A DNA stretch of 64,000 nt from Chloroflexus sp. Y-396-1 (GTDB lineage Bacteria > Chloroflexota > Chloroflexia > Chloroflexales > Chloroflexaceae): positions 1,706,881 through 1,770,880 of the forward strand of contig NZ_KI911784.1 in NCBI RefSeq assembly GCF_000516515.1. Direction: 5' to 3'. Positions within the stretch are counted from its first letter, which is position 1, and every line of letters begins with the position of its first letter. The notes beneath the pieces were generated by a model. The model was given only the letters and a program-made list of their open reading frames with translations. It was not told where the DNA came from and ran no database searches. This document shows positions 54,242 through 64,000 of this stretch, piece after piece. A program made the position numbers and the translations under genes.

Positions 54242-54494
54242 GTGCGCGGGCCTCTGGCCCGCATCGTGCGGTGTGTAGACAGTGGCTGCGTCAGATGCTG
54301 ACCGGCATCCGCGTGCGCGGGCCTCTGGCCCGCATCGCGCGGTGTGTAGACAGTAGCTGCGTCAGATGCTGACCGGCATCCGCGTGCGCGGGCCTCTGGC
54401 CCGCATCGTGCGGTGTGTAGACAGTAGCTGCGTCAGATGCTGACCGGCATCCGCGTGCGCGGGCCTCTGGCCCGCATCGCGCGGTGTGTAGACA
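54242..54494 (+). repeat. 71-bp tandem repeat, about 3.6 copies
   Basis: Units start at 54242, 54313, 54384 and 54455, each 71 bp apart; only one or two bases vary between copies (for example CATCGTGCGG/CATCGCGCGG). Each unit opens with the palindrome GCGGGCCTCTGGCCCGC and ends CTGACCGGCATCCGC. The palindrome is the same family as at 15422 and resembles the core of the 20462 array. Confidence 0.95.
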
Positions 54495-54668
54495 AGTACT
54501 ATCTTTTGTCACATCAACACATCTCATTTGGGACAGAATTGAAACACGCCCCTACCGCTCACCCCAATCTTCTCTACGACCATACGAAGGCTTTACAATT
54601 TGCTCTAAGTGGTATGGATCGTGCATACTACCGGTGGACATCTTAACCCTGAACCGAGGAGTCACATT

Positions 54669-55802
54669 ATGAGCACAACCTGGCGTGTACCGTTTGGCGA
54701 TTTGCGGCGCAGCCATCAAGCGATTGATACCGAATTAATCGCCGCCGTCAAACGAGTTATCGAAAGCGGCTGGTATATTTTAGGCAACGAAGTAGCAGCA
54801 TTCGAGCAGGAATTTGCTGCTGCCTGTGGTGTGAAACATTGTGTCGGCGTAGCCAGTGGCGCCGAGGCGCTCTATCTCGCGTTGGTTGCCGCTGGCATCG
54901 GGCCTGGTGATGAGGTGATTACAGTTGCCAATGCGTGTATGTACGACGTAGCCGCCATCTTGCAGGCTGGCGCCCGTCCAATCCTGGTTGATGTCGATCC
55001 GACTACTCAAAATCTCGATCCAGCAGCAATGGCCGCAGCCCTTACCCCACGCACCAGAGCTGTGATACCGGTACATCTCTTTGGGAGGCTGGCCGATATG
55101 GCCGCGATCAATGACCTGGCCGAACGGCATGATCTCGTTGTCATCGAAGATGCGGCTCAAGCCCACGGTGCATGGCGGATCGATCCAACGGGGCAACCAC
55201 GACAGGCCGGGCAGTGGGGTAATATTGCCGCATTCAGTTTCTACCCCACCAAGAATTTGGGTGCGTTAGGCGATGGCGGCGCAGTTGTAACCAACCAGAC
55301 ATCACTTGCCGAACGACTGCGACGCCTCCGCATGTACGGTTGGGAGCGGAAATATTACACGACCGAAATCGGTGGACGTAATTCTCGCCTCGATGAGCTG
55401 CAAGCAGCTATGTTGCGTGTGAAACTCACTCATCTTGCAGCAGCGAACGCTGCCCGGCGCGAACGGGCTAGCTGGTATACTGCGGCGTTGGCCGATGTAC
55501 CAATTGGTCTACCCGTAGATGAACCAGGCCACGTATATCACCTCTACGTGATTACCCTTCCCGACCGTTTTACTCGTGACCGACTACGTGAGCATCTCCT
55601 CGCCAACGGTGTCGGCTGCGATATTCACTACCCAACACCTACTCATCTGCAACCGGCCTATGCTGACCTTGGCTACCGAGCGGGTAGCCTGCCGGTAACC
55701 GAAGACTTGGCCGGTCGGATTTTGTCGCTACCGATGTATCCCGAACTGACCTACGAAGAAGTGATGTTTGTCGCTGAAACAGTACGAGCGGGGATCGTAT
55801 GA
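54669..55802 (+). CDS. DegT/DnrJ/EryC1/StrS-type sugar aminotransferase
   Basis: 377 aa from the ATG at 54669 (GAGGAG eight bases upstream). PLP enzyme that makes amino sugars on nucleotide carriers; the internal aldimine lysine is in FSFYPTKNLGALGDGGAVVT. Other blocks: GNEVAAFEQEFAAACGVKHC, GVASGAEALYLAL and VIEDAAQAHGA. First gene of a seven-gene run. Start codon overlap with the next gene is 4 bp. Confidence 0.93.
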   Translation: MSTTWRVPFGDLRRSHQAIDTELIAAVKRVIESGWYILGNEVAAFEQEFAAACGVKHCVGVASGAEALYLALVAAGIGPGDEVITVANACMYDVAAILQAGARPILVDVDPTTQNLDPAAMAAALTPRTRAVIPVHLFGRLADMAAINDLAERHDLVVIEDAAQAHGAWRIDPTGQPRQAGQWGNIAAFSFYPTKNLGALGDGGAVVTNQTSLAERLRRLRMYGWERKYYTTEIGGRNSRLDELQAAMLRVKLTHLAAANAARRERASWYTAALADVPIGLPVDEPGHVYHLYVITLPDRFTRDRLREHLLANGVGCDIHYPTPTHLQPAYADLGYRAGSLPVTEDLAGRILSLPMYPELTYEEVMFVAETVRAGIV

Positions 55803-56812
55803 TAGATTTTCAGCAATTTGCCGGTGCCAATGTACTGATCACCGGTGGCTTAGGCTTTATTGGCTCAAATCTGGCTCATCGGTTAGTCGAATTAGGTGCA
55901 AATATCACGCTAGTTGACTCGCTGATCCCAGAGTATGGCGGGAATCTTTACAACATCGCCGGTATTGAGAATCGGGTGCGGGTGAACATTGCTGATGTGC
56001 GCGATGAATACTCGATGAATTATCTGGTACAGGGTCAGGATTTTCTCTTCAACCTCGCCGGGCAAACGAGCCATCTCGATTCGATGCGCAACCCCTACAT
56101 TGACCTCGACATCAATTGTCGAGCCCAGCTTTCCATCCTCGAAGCCTGTCGCAAGAATAACCCGCGTATCACGATTGTCTATGCGTCCACCCGCCAGATT
56201 TATGGCAAGCCTGACTATCTTCCGGTTGATGAACGCCATTTATTACACCCAGTTGATGTAAACGGGATCAATAAAATGGCCGGTGAATGGTACCATATTC
56301 TCTACAACAATGTTTATGGTATTCGCGCATGTGCATTACGCCTGACCAATACGTATGGCCCACGGATGCGAGTCAAAGATGCGCGTCAGACCTTTCTTGG
56401 CATCTGGATCAGAAATGTCATCGATGGTAAGCCGATACAGGTTTGGGGCGATGGAAAACAACTGCGCGATTTTACCTACATCGATGATTGTGTTGATGCG
56501 TTGTTACTGGCCGCACTACACCCGGCAGCCGGCGGACAAATTTTTAATCTAGGTGGACTCGAAGTGATTAATTTACGTGATCTGGCAGCACTCACGGTTG
56601 AGATTGCCGGCGGCGGGAGTTATGAAATTATTCCCTACCCTCCAGATCGCAAACCGATCGATATTGGCGACTACTACGCCGATGATCGCCGGATTCGGAC
56701 GATACTGGGTTGGCAGCCGCGAATCGATCTCCGCACCGGTCTGGCAAGAACCATCGCGTTTTATCGTGAACATCGCCGCCATTACTGGGAACCATCACCG
56801 GATGAAGGTTAA
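55799..56812 (+). CDS. NAD-dependent epimerase/dehydratase (extended SDR)
   Basis: 337 aa. NAD-binding loop [14 protein letters not shown] and the STR-Q-I-Y segment are present. At the place of the usual YxxxK the sequence is N155-G-I-N-K159, so the catalytic Tyr is Asn. Other conserved blocks: [38 protein letters not shown]. Might be an epimerase, a 4,6-dehydratase relative or a non-redox member; the missing Tyr is the chief warning. Overlaps the aminotransferase gene by 4 bp. Confidence 0.85.
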   Translation: MIDFQQFAGANVLITGGLGFIGSNLAHRLVELGANITLVDSLIPEYGGNLYNIAGIENRVRVNIADVRDEYSMNYLVQGQDFLFNLAGQTSHLDSMRNPYIDLDINCRAQLSILEACRKNNPRITIVYASTRQIYGKPDYLPVDERHLLHPVDVNGINKMAGEWYHILYNNVYGIRACALRLTNTYGPRMRVKDARQTFLGIWIRNVIDGKPIQVWGDGKQLRDFTYIDDCVDALLLAALHPAAGGQIFNLGGLEVINLRDLAALTVEIAGGGSYEIIPYPPDRKPIDIGDYYADDRRIRTILGWQPRIDLRTGLARTIAFYREHRRHYWEPSPDEG

Positions 56813-56895
56813 TAAAAACCGCTACAATATTCATCAAACCGTCAAGATTGGTCACTACAATGTAAGTCAACGATATACAGAGGAGCACAACATCT

Positions 56896-57846
56896 ATGCG
56901 CGTATTAATTACCGGAGGAGCAGGCTTTCTAGGTTCACACCTGTGTGATCGCTTTCTGGCTGAAGGGCATACGGTGATCGCGATGGATAATCTGATCACC
57001 GGCAGTACCGACAATATCGCTCATCTGGCCGGTCATCCTCGCTTCCTCTTTATTCATCACGATGTCACGAACTACATTTACATCGAAGGACCCATCGACG
57101 CCGTATTGCACTTCGCCTCACCGGCGTCGCCAATTGATTACCTCGAGCTGCCGATTCAGACGCTCAAAGTTGGTGCCCTTGGCACCCATAAAGCACTTGG
57201 TCTAGCGCGGGCAAAAGGCGCTCGCTTTTTACTCGCTTCGACTTCAGAAGTCTACGGCGATCCCCAAGTCCATCCACAACCCGAAAGTTATTACGGTCAC
57301 GTTAATCCGGTTGGGCCACGCGGTGTGTACGATGAAGCCAAGCGTTTCGCCGAAGCCATGACGATGGCGTACCACAACTACCACGGTGTGGAGACGCGCA
57401 TTGTTCGTATCTTCAATACGTATGGCCCGCGGATGCGGCTCCGCGATGGGAGGGTCGTTCCCAACTTTATTTCGCAAGCCTTACGTGGCGAACCACTCAC
57501 CATTTACGGGGATGGCAGTCAGACCCGCTCGTTTCAGTATGTCTCCGATCTGGTAGAGGGCGTCTACCGATTGCTGTTTAGCGATGAAGTCGAACCGGTG
57601 AACATTGGCAATCCCAGTGAATTTACAATTGCCGAGTTCGCCCAGATCGTTAATGAAATAACCGGTAACAAAGCAGGGGTTGTCTACCGCGATCTCCGCA
57701 CCAAAGATGACCCTCAAGTGCGTCAACCTGATATAACCAAAGCCCGACGGATTCTCAACTGGGAACCAAAAGTATCCCTACGCGAAGGCCTAGAACAGAC
57801 TATTCCCTGGTTCCGGCAGGAACTGCAACGACGTGGCGAGCTATAA
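56896..57846 (+). CDS. UDP-glucuronate decarboxylase-type SDR (UDP-xylose synthase family)
   Basis: 316 aa. [20 protein letters not shown] and the block [20 protein letters not shown] identify the UXS family. The catalytic STSEVYGDP and Y-DEA-K ([12 protein letters not shown]) are intact. Makes UDP-xylose from UDP-glucuronate or a related product. The upstream ribosome-binding site is AGAGGAG. It sits in the nucleotide-sugar run, though the donor could also be another NDP-uronate. Confidence 0.93.
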   Translation: MRVLITGGAGFLGSHLCDRFLAEGHTVIAMDNLITGSTDNIAHLAGHPRFLFIHHDVTNYIYIEGPIDAVLHFASPASPIDYLELPIQTLKVGALGTHKALGLARAKGARFLLASTSEVYGDPQVHPQPESYYGHVNPVGPRGVYDEAKRFAEAMTMAYHNYHGVETRIVRIFNTYGPRMRLRDGRVVPNFISQALRGEPLTIYGDGSQTRSFQYVSDLVEGVYRLLFSDEVEPVNIGNPSEFTIAEFAQIVNEITGNKAGVVYRDLRTKDDPQVRQPDITKARRILNWEPKVSLREGLEQTIPWFRQELQRRGEL

Positions 57847-57872
57847 CTGACACGAGGAGGCAGACTCAGCGT

Positions 57873-58649
57873 ATGAAGGCGGTCATTCTGGCTGGCGGCT
57901 ACGGTACCCGCATCAGTGAAGAGAGTGCCATTCGACCAAAGCCAATGGTTGAAATCGGTAATCGGCCTATTCTCTGGCACATTATGAAAATCTATTCGGC
58001 CCACGGAATCAACGAGTTCATCATCTGCTGTGGCTACAAAGGTCACATGATTAAAGAGTATTTTGCCAATTACTATCTGCATCATGCTGATGTGACCTTT
58101 GATATGCGCGAAAACCGTATGACAGTTCATTATACGAAGATCGAACCGTGGCAGGTGACGCTGGTTGATACCGGTGAGAATACCATGACCGGTGGACGAA
58201 TCAAGCGTATCCAGCCTTACGTTGGGAATGAGACCTTTTGCCTGACGTATGGTGACGGGGTAAGTGATGTTGATATTCGGGCCTTGATCGCTTACCATCG
58301 CGAGCAAGGAGTGACCGTAACCCTCACCGCCGTACAGCCGCCGGGTCGCTTTGGCGCCTTCTCGCTTGGTGAAGGGCAAACTTTGATCGAGAGTTTCAAA
58401 GAGAAGCCGAAGGGTGATGGGGCGTATATCAACGGTGGTTTCTTCGTTGTTGAACCAGCAGCATTCGATCTGATCGCCGGTGACGAGACAGTTTGGGAGC
58501 GTGAGCCACTAGAGCAGTTGGCGCAGCAAGGACAACTGGCGGCCTACCGTCACCATGGCTTCTGGCATCCGATGGATACCCTGCGCGACAAGAACTACTT
58601 GGAAGGGTTGTGGCAGAGCGGCCAGGCGCCCTGGAAAATTTGGGAATGA
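57873..58649 (+). CDS. rfbF: glucose-1-phosphate cytidylyltransferase
   Basis: 258 aa, the family's usual length. Activates glucose-1-phosphate with CTP to CDP-glucose. The start [20 protein letters not shown], then [20 protein letters not shown], and later [11 protein letters not shown] and the C-terminal [17 protein letters not shown] are typical of RfbF. CDP-glucose usually leads to 3,6-dideoxyhexoses or related sugars; the dehydratase RfbG is not clearly present. Confidence 0.95.
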   Translation: MKAVILAGGYGTRISEESAIRPKPMVEIGNRPILWHIMKIYSAHGINEFIICCGYKGHMIKEYFANYYLHHADVTFDMRENRMTVHYTKIEPWQVTLVDTGENTMTGGRIKRIQPYVGNETFCLTYGDGVSDVDIRALIAYHREQGVTVTLTAVQPPGRFGAFSLGEGQTLIESFKEKPKGDGAYINGGFFVVEPAAFDLIAGDETVWEREPLEQLAQQGQLAAYRHHGFWHPMDTLRDKNYLEGLWQSGQAPWKIWE

Positions 58650-58666
58650 TGGAGAAGGAGCGGGCA

Positions 58667-59695
58667 ATGAAAGTCCTCTTAACCGGCAGCGGCGGCTACA
58701 TTGGCATCGTCACTGCACCATATCTAATGGAACGTGGTCACGAGGTTGTCGGTGTTGACACCGGCTACTACGAGAGTGGCTGGCTCTACCACAGTGGCAT
58801 GCGACAACCACAGTTGATTGTCCAAGATATTCGTCGCTTAACCGCTGCTGACCTAGCCGGTTTTGACGCAGTGGTGCATATGGCCGAGCTATCGAACGAT
58901 CCGTTGGGGCAGCTTAACCGTGATCTGACGTTTCAGATCAACCATCAGGGCAGTGTCAGGCTAGCTCGTGCTGCGAAGGCGGCTGGCGTCAGGCGCTTCG
59001 TGTATATGTCATCATGTTCGGTGTATGGCATCGGAGAGGAAGGTGAGATCAAAACTGAGGAGTCACCGGTTAACCCCCAAACGGCTTACGCCGAATGTAA
59101 AGTGCTGGTGGAGCGTGATTTGGCCCAGATGGCTGATGATGACTTTTCACCGGTATTTCTGCGCAATGCAACCGCCTTCGGCCCCTCACCGCGCCAACGG
59201 TTTGATGTGGTGCTGAACAATCTTGCCGGTCTGGCATGGACAACCGGTAAGATCGCGATGACCAGTGACGGAACGCCGTGGCGACCACTGGTACACATTC
59301 TCGACATCGCCCAGGCTGTAGCCTGTGCGTTGGAGGCGCCACGCGAAGCGGTCCACAACCAGATTTTCAATGTTGGCGATAGCCGGTACAATTACCGTGT
59401 GCGCGAGATTGCCGAGATTGTCGCCGAAGTCTTTCCCGGTTGCGAACTAACGTTTGGTCGGAAAGATGCCGACAATCGCAGTTACCGGGTTGATTTTACC
59501 AAGATTGCTACGCGCCTTCCCGGATTTGCCTGCCGGTATGACGCACTAGCCGGTGCTCAGCAATTACGTGCTGTATTCGAGCGCATTGGAATGACACGTG
59601 AGATCTTCGAGGCGCCACCATACACTCGCCTCAAGATGCTTCGTCATCTGATCGCAACTAATCAACTTGACGCCGAACTGTTCTGGAGGAGCTAG
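58667..59695 (+). CDS. NAD-dependent sugar epimerase/dehydratase (extended SDR)
   Basis: 342 aa from the ATG at 58667, seven bases after AAGGAG. Rossmann start VLLTGSGGYIGIVTAPYLME; the catalytic SSCSVYG and Y-AEC-K (TAYAECKVLV) are present, so it is likely active. The family holds NDP-sugar epimerases and dehydratases, so it may supply the CDP-sugar 4,6-dehydratase or a later epimerase step. It begins 17 bp after the rfbF stop, and rfbC-like follows after 2 bp. Confidence 0.9.
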   Translation: MKVLLTGSGGYIGIVTAPYLMERGHEVVGVDTGYYESGWLYHSGMRQPQLIVQDIRRLTAADLAGFDAVVHMAELSNDPLGQLNRDLTFQINHQGSVRLARAAKAAGVRRFVYMSSCSVYGIGEEGEIKTEESPVNPQTAYAECKVLVERDLAQMADDDFSPVFLRNATAFGPSPRQRFDVVLNNLAGLAWTTGKIAMTSDGTPWRPLVHILDIAQAVACALEAPREAVHNQIFNVGDSRYNYRVREIAEIVAEVFPGCELTFGRKDADNRSYRVDFTKIATRLPGFACRYDALAGAQQLRAVFERIGMTREIFEAPPYTRLKMLRHLIATNQLDAELFWRS

Positions 59696-59697
59696 TT

Positions 59698-60228
59698 ATG
59701 CGGTTTATTCCTACCGAATTAAAGGATGCCCACATCATTGAGCTGGAGCCACGTGAAGACAACCGTGGCTTCTTCGCACGGGTTTGGGCCGACGATGAAT
59801 TCGCTGCTCATGGTCTGGTGAGTCGCGTCGTTCAGATGAACCTCTCGTATAATCGGGTGGCCGGTACATTGCGGGGGATGCACTTTCAGCACGCACCGTA
59901 TGCGGAAACCAAATTAGTACGTTGCATCCGTGGTGCAATCTACGATGTGATTATCGATTTACGCCCCGATTCACCGACCTACAAGCGCTGGATTGGGGTA
60001 AAGCTCACTGCGGCTAATCGGCTTGCTCTGTATGTACCGGAAGGCTTTGCCCACGGTTTTCAGACGCTTGAAGACGACACGGAAGTGTTTTACCAGGTCT
60101 CACAGTACTACACGCCGTCTGCCGAAGGTGGCGTACGTTACGACGATCCGGCCTTCGGGATTGAGTGGCCGTTGCCGGTCACCGAAATCAGTGAGAAAGA
60201 TAAGCGCTGGCCGCTGTTTAACGGTTAG
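59698..60228 (+). CDS. dTDP-4-dehydrorhamnose 3,5-epimerase-like (RfbC family cupin)
   Basis: 176 aa. Blocks: DNRGFFARVWADDEF, the catalytic H in LRGMHFQHAPYAETKLVRCI, and YVPEGFAHGFQTLEDDTEVF, then YQVSQYYTP. RfbC works on dTDP- or CDP-linked 4-keto-6-deoxyhexoses; given rfbF nearby, CDP-linked is possible. It begins 2 bp after the previous gene. Confidence 0.92.
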   Translation: MRFIPTELKDAHIIELEPREDNRGFFARVWADDEFAAHGLVSRVVQMNLSYNRVAGTLRGMHFQHAPYAETKLVRCIRGAIYDVIIDLRPDSPTYKRWIGVKLTAANRLALYVPEGFAHGFQTLEDDTEVFYQVSQYYTPSAEGGVRYDDPAFGIEWPLPVTEISEKDKRWPLFNG

Positions 60229-60425
60229 CAAGCGTTGTGGGTGTGTCTTTCGCAACCTGCATTCGCACCAGGTGTGAAGGTGTGGATGCAGGTCAGTCTG
60301 CTCACCCGGCCAGTTCGGTATTTGAGATTATCTGTTATCCCCACTCTGCTTGCAGGTGCATAACATCTACCGCAGGCACGTCTAACGAGCGCCTGCAAAC
60401 ACGGAACAACCCCGCGGAGAAAACT

Positions 60426-61730
60426 ATGATCCTGATCGACACTGCATTGCAACGCGCCGAAGCTGAGGGCCGGCCAATTCGAGTTGGCATGATCGGTGCG
60501 GGCTTTATGGCACGTGGAATTGCCCTCCAGATGATCCGGTATACCCGTGGTATGCGATTGGTTGCCATCGCCAATCGCACAATTGAACGAGCAATCCAGG
60601 CGTATACTGAAGCCGATGTGTCGACCGAAGCGATTCGCCGGGTCGACTCGCCAACTGCTTTGGCGGCAGCACTCGAAGCCGGTGCACCAGCAGTAACCAG
60701 CGATGCGCTCTTGCTTTGCACTGCCGATGGCATTGATGTCATTCTCGAAGTGACCGGTGCGGTTGAATTTGGCGCTCAAGTAGCCCTAACCGCGATGCGC
60801 CACGGCAAACACGTAGTAACGATGAATGCCGAACTCGATGGAACCCTCGGTGCAATTTTGCAGGTGTATGCCCGTCGCAATGGTGTAATCTTTACCCTTT
60901 CCGACGGAGACCAACCCGGCGTCATTATGAACCTCTATCGCTTCGTGCGCGGGTTAGGGGTCAAGCCGGTATTGTGCGGCAATATCAAGGGATTACACGA
61001 TCCGTATCGCAATCCAACCACGCAAGCCAATTTTGCCCGTCAATGGGGGCAAAATCCATATATGGTGACCAGCTTCGCCGACGGAACAAAAATTTCGTTT
61101 GAGCAGGCTGTCGTGGCAAACGCCACAGGAATGCGGGTCGCGAAGCGGGGGATGTTTGGGCCAACCGTACCATCCGGTACACCGCTAGCCGATGTCGTAC
61201 ATGAGCTGTATCCGCTAGAGGCCTTGCTCGAAGGGCCAGGGATTGTCGATTACGTTGTCGGTGCAACACCGGGGCCAGGCGTGTTTGTGTTGGGTACCCA
61301 CGACCATCCACGGATGCAGCACTACCTCAACCTGTATAAGCTAGGCAAGGGGCCGCTCTACCTCTTTTACACACCGTATCACCTGTGTCATTTTGAGGTT
61401 CCCAATTCGGTCGCCCGGGTCGCTCTGTTTGGTGATACGGTGCTAGCAGCGGCCGGACGACCAACCGTTGAAGTGATTGCAGCGGCCAAAACTGATCTAC
61501 GCGCTGGTCAAACGCTCGATGGGCTAGGGGGTTACATGACGTATGGATTGGCCGAAAATGCCGAGGTCGTGCAATCTGAACGTCTCTTACCAATCGGGCT
61601 GGCAGAGGGATGTACCCTACTGCGCGATATTCCGAAAGATGGCATCATTACCTACGCCGATGTTCAGTTACCACCCAATCGGTTGAGTGATCAGTTGCGG
61701 GCCGAACAAGATGCGATGTTCTGGTCGTAG
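60426..61730 (+). CDS. NAD(P)-dependent oxidoreductase of the homoserine dehydrogenase-like, SAF-domain type
   Basis: 434 aa from the ATG at 60426 (GGAGA upstream); the longer frame from 60237 is non-coding in character. N-terminal Rossmann PIRVGMIGAGFMARGIALQM, with HGKHVVTMNAELDGTLG and GDQPGVIMNLYRFVRGLGVK. The C-terminal LLPIGLAEGCTLLRDIPKDG resembles SAF-type tails. Such enzymes occur in nucleotide-sugar clusters, but the substrate is not known. It ends the operon, about 200 bp after rfbC-like. Confidence 0.82.
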   Translation: MILIDTALQRAEAEGRPIRVGMIGAGFMARGIALQMIRYTRGMRLVAIANRTIERAIQAYTEADVSTEAIRRVDSPTALAAALEAGAPAVTSDALLLCTADGIDVILEVTGAVEFGAQVALTAMRHGKHVVTMNAELDGTLGAILQVYARRNGVIFTLSDGDQPGVIMNLYRFVRGLGVKPVLCGNIKGLHDPYRNPTTQANFARQWGQNPYMVTSFADGTKISFEQAVVANATGMRVAKRGMFGPTVPSGTPLADVVHELYPLEALLEGPGIVDYVVGATPGPGVFVLGTHDHPRMQHYLNLYKLGKGPLYLFYTPYHLCHFEVPNSVARVALFGDTVLAAAGRPTVEVIAAAKTDLRAGQTLDGLGGYMTYGLAENAEVVQSERLLPIGLAEGCTLLRDIPKDGIITYADVQLPPNRLSDQLRAEQDAMFWS

Positions 61731-62164
61731 ATGTTCTACCTCTTCCTGGGGTGAGGAAGAATGAGCACAGGCTAATTGCTTTCAGAGCACTAAGAGCGTG
61801 ATCAGAAACCTGGATTTCTCATCGGGCACATACTGTGCTCGGGCAATCATTTGGGAGGTTGACAATATTCCGTCGCTCCCGCGCCCCACGTTCCCCCTTC
61901 CTCTCCCCTTGGGGAGAGGAAGGGGTTTAGGGGGAAGGTGAGGGATGCCAATCACAGAGGAGACGCATGCGCTACCTGCCGACGCTTCCCATCAGAAAAC
62001 CCCGGTACATGATCGGGCATCCTGGGCATCGGAGATATAACTGTAAGCGTACTGACCCAGAAGGGCACAGCAGCACTACCTCCTAACAGGATTCATCCGT
62101 CATGGACATGACGACAAGATACCCGTCTAGGCACTAACACCCGAACCCAGCAGATCACCCCACA
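61731..62164 (+). other. intergenic region with dispersed repeats and a perfect palindrome
   Basis: 61895-61926 is a perfect 15-bp-arm palindrome of CCCCTTCCTCTCCCC with its complement, followed by a GGGGGAAGGTGAGGG tail (about 61930-61945); the same family is at 14341 and, partly, at 24143. About 61796-61860 resembles 23968-24035, and 62050-62135 resembles 30790-30940. No gene seen. Confidence 0.75.
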
Positions 62165-62371
62165 TCAATCGGCTGCGCAATCGTTCGGCTGATCTTGGTG
62201 GTGATTCCGCGGCGACCACTCTTTTTCTTCTACAATGATTTCAATAGTCTTAAACCGGCGTCCACTTTCAGGGTCGTACCGATAACGAACGCAGACAAGC
62301 TTATCTCCATACATCGCTTGCAGCTTCTTAGTACCGCGCTGGCCGGGTTTCAATTTGAGACGAGTGCGCAT
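62165..62371 (-). CDS. small conserved-looking basic protein (68 aa)
   Basis: 68 aa. MRTRLKLKPGQRGTKKLQAM, then YGDKLVCVRYRYD, is a compact basic beta-rich start that I recall in similar small proteins from many bacteria; no function is known. The C-terminal tail is acidic and likely variable. It is preceded by GGAG and sits 107 bp downstream of the pyrG stop, on the same strand. Moderately confident that it is real. Confidence 0.65.
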   Translation of the reverse strand: MRTRLKLKPGQRGTKKLQAMYGDKLVCVRYRYDPESGRRFKTIEIIVEEKEWSPRNHHQDQPNDCAAD

Positions 62372-62478
62372 TGGTGGCTCCGTGGCATATTAGCGACAGT
62401 TCTTTGTCGTACTATACCGATCTGTGTTACCATATCATTACCGCAGCGCTGGTATATACCTGACACTATTTTTTCTGA

Positions 62479-64000
<1,522 letters not shown>

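Noticed and set aside
54242-54494. CRISPR array at the 71-bp repeats
   Set aside because: The whole 71-bp unit repeats, with no variable spacer.

Overview
The window looks like chromosome from a filamentous anoxygenic phototroph of the Chloroflexus type. This rests on a magnesium-chelatase I-type ATPase, a V4R-like protein related to bacteriochlorophyll 4-vinyl reductase, SulP-rhodanese fusions, Chloroflexi-style secreted proteins, moderately high GC and many GC-rich palindromes in the intergenic gaps. It is an inference; there is no rRNA or other taxonomic marker in the window, and I found no tRNA, rRNA or CRISPR array.

Layout. 1-5.5 kb: the 3' end of a DUF255/YyaL gene, a GT4 glycosyltransferase, a GNAT acetyltransferase, rsgA with a small upstream partner gene, a compact unit with promoter, 32-codon ORF and terminator, and a threonine dehydratase-like enzyme. 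5.5-7.85 kb: an aldo/keto reductase gene destroyed by an IS607-type element (TnpA serine recombinase plus TnpB nuclease). 8.1-12.7 kb: a probable operon of an RlmI-like rRNA methyltransferase, argJ, a LON-domain protein, a DUF503 protein and a BchI-like ATPase. 12.7-17.3 kb: a heptad-repeat coiled-coil/nuclease-fold protein, a membrane protein, and a V4R-pentapeptide repeat gene pair. 17.3-24 kb: uvrA, a 1 kb array of about 21 palindromic units, a lipoprotein gene split by one in-frame TGA, and an AhpD-like enzyme. 24.6-28.1 kb: a 2-oxoacid dehydrogenase operon (E1alpha, E1beta, E2, no E3). 28.4-36.3 kb: a spermidine synthase-like membrane protein, class II FBPase, and two SulP-STAS-rhodanese genes that share a nearly identical 1 kb 3' segment but have diverged 5' halves. 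36.7-44.4 kb: a GT-C-like membrane protein, a secreted glycosidase-like protein, an M24 peptidase, and ftsK. 44.9-50.1 kb: greA with an attenuator-like leader, lysS, a Doc-like pair with a degenerate Fic motif, an SDR protein and a PlsC-like acyltransferase. 50.5-54 kb: a PQQ-type sugar dehydrogenase lipoprotein, an alpha/beta hydrolase, a Crp/Fnr regulator and a lone 59-aa Flp pilin. 54.2-61.7 kb: a 71-bp tandem repeat followed by a seven-gene nucleotide-sugar operon. 62.2-64 kb: a small conserved protein and pyrG, cut by the window end.

How it fits together. Most genes are housekeeping or envelope functions. The sugar operon would make an activated deoxy or amino sugar for surface glycans. 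The most unusual signals are regulatory RNAs or leaders (upstream of rsgA and greA), recent rearrangements (SulP pair, IS607 insertion, lipoprotein nonsense codon) and several unrelated repeat families. Coordinates and motifs were read directly from the sequence; family assignments rest on recalled motif patterns, with no database search.
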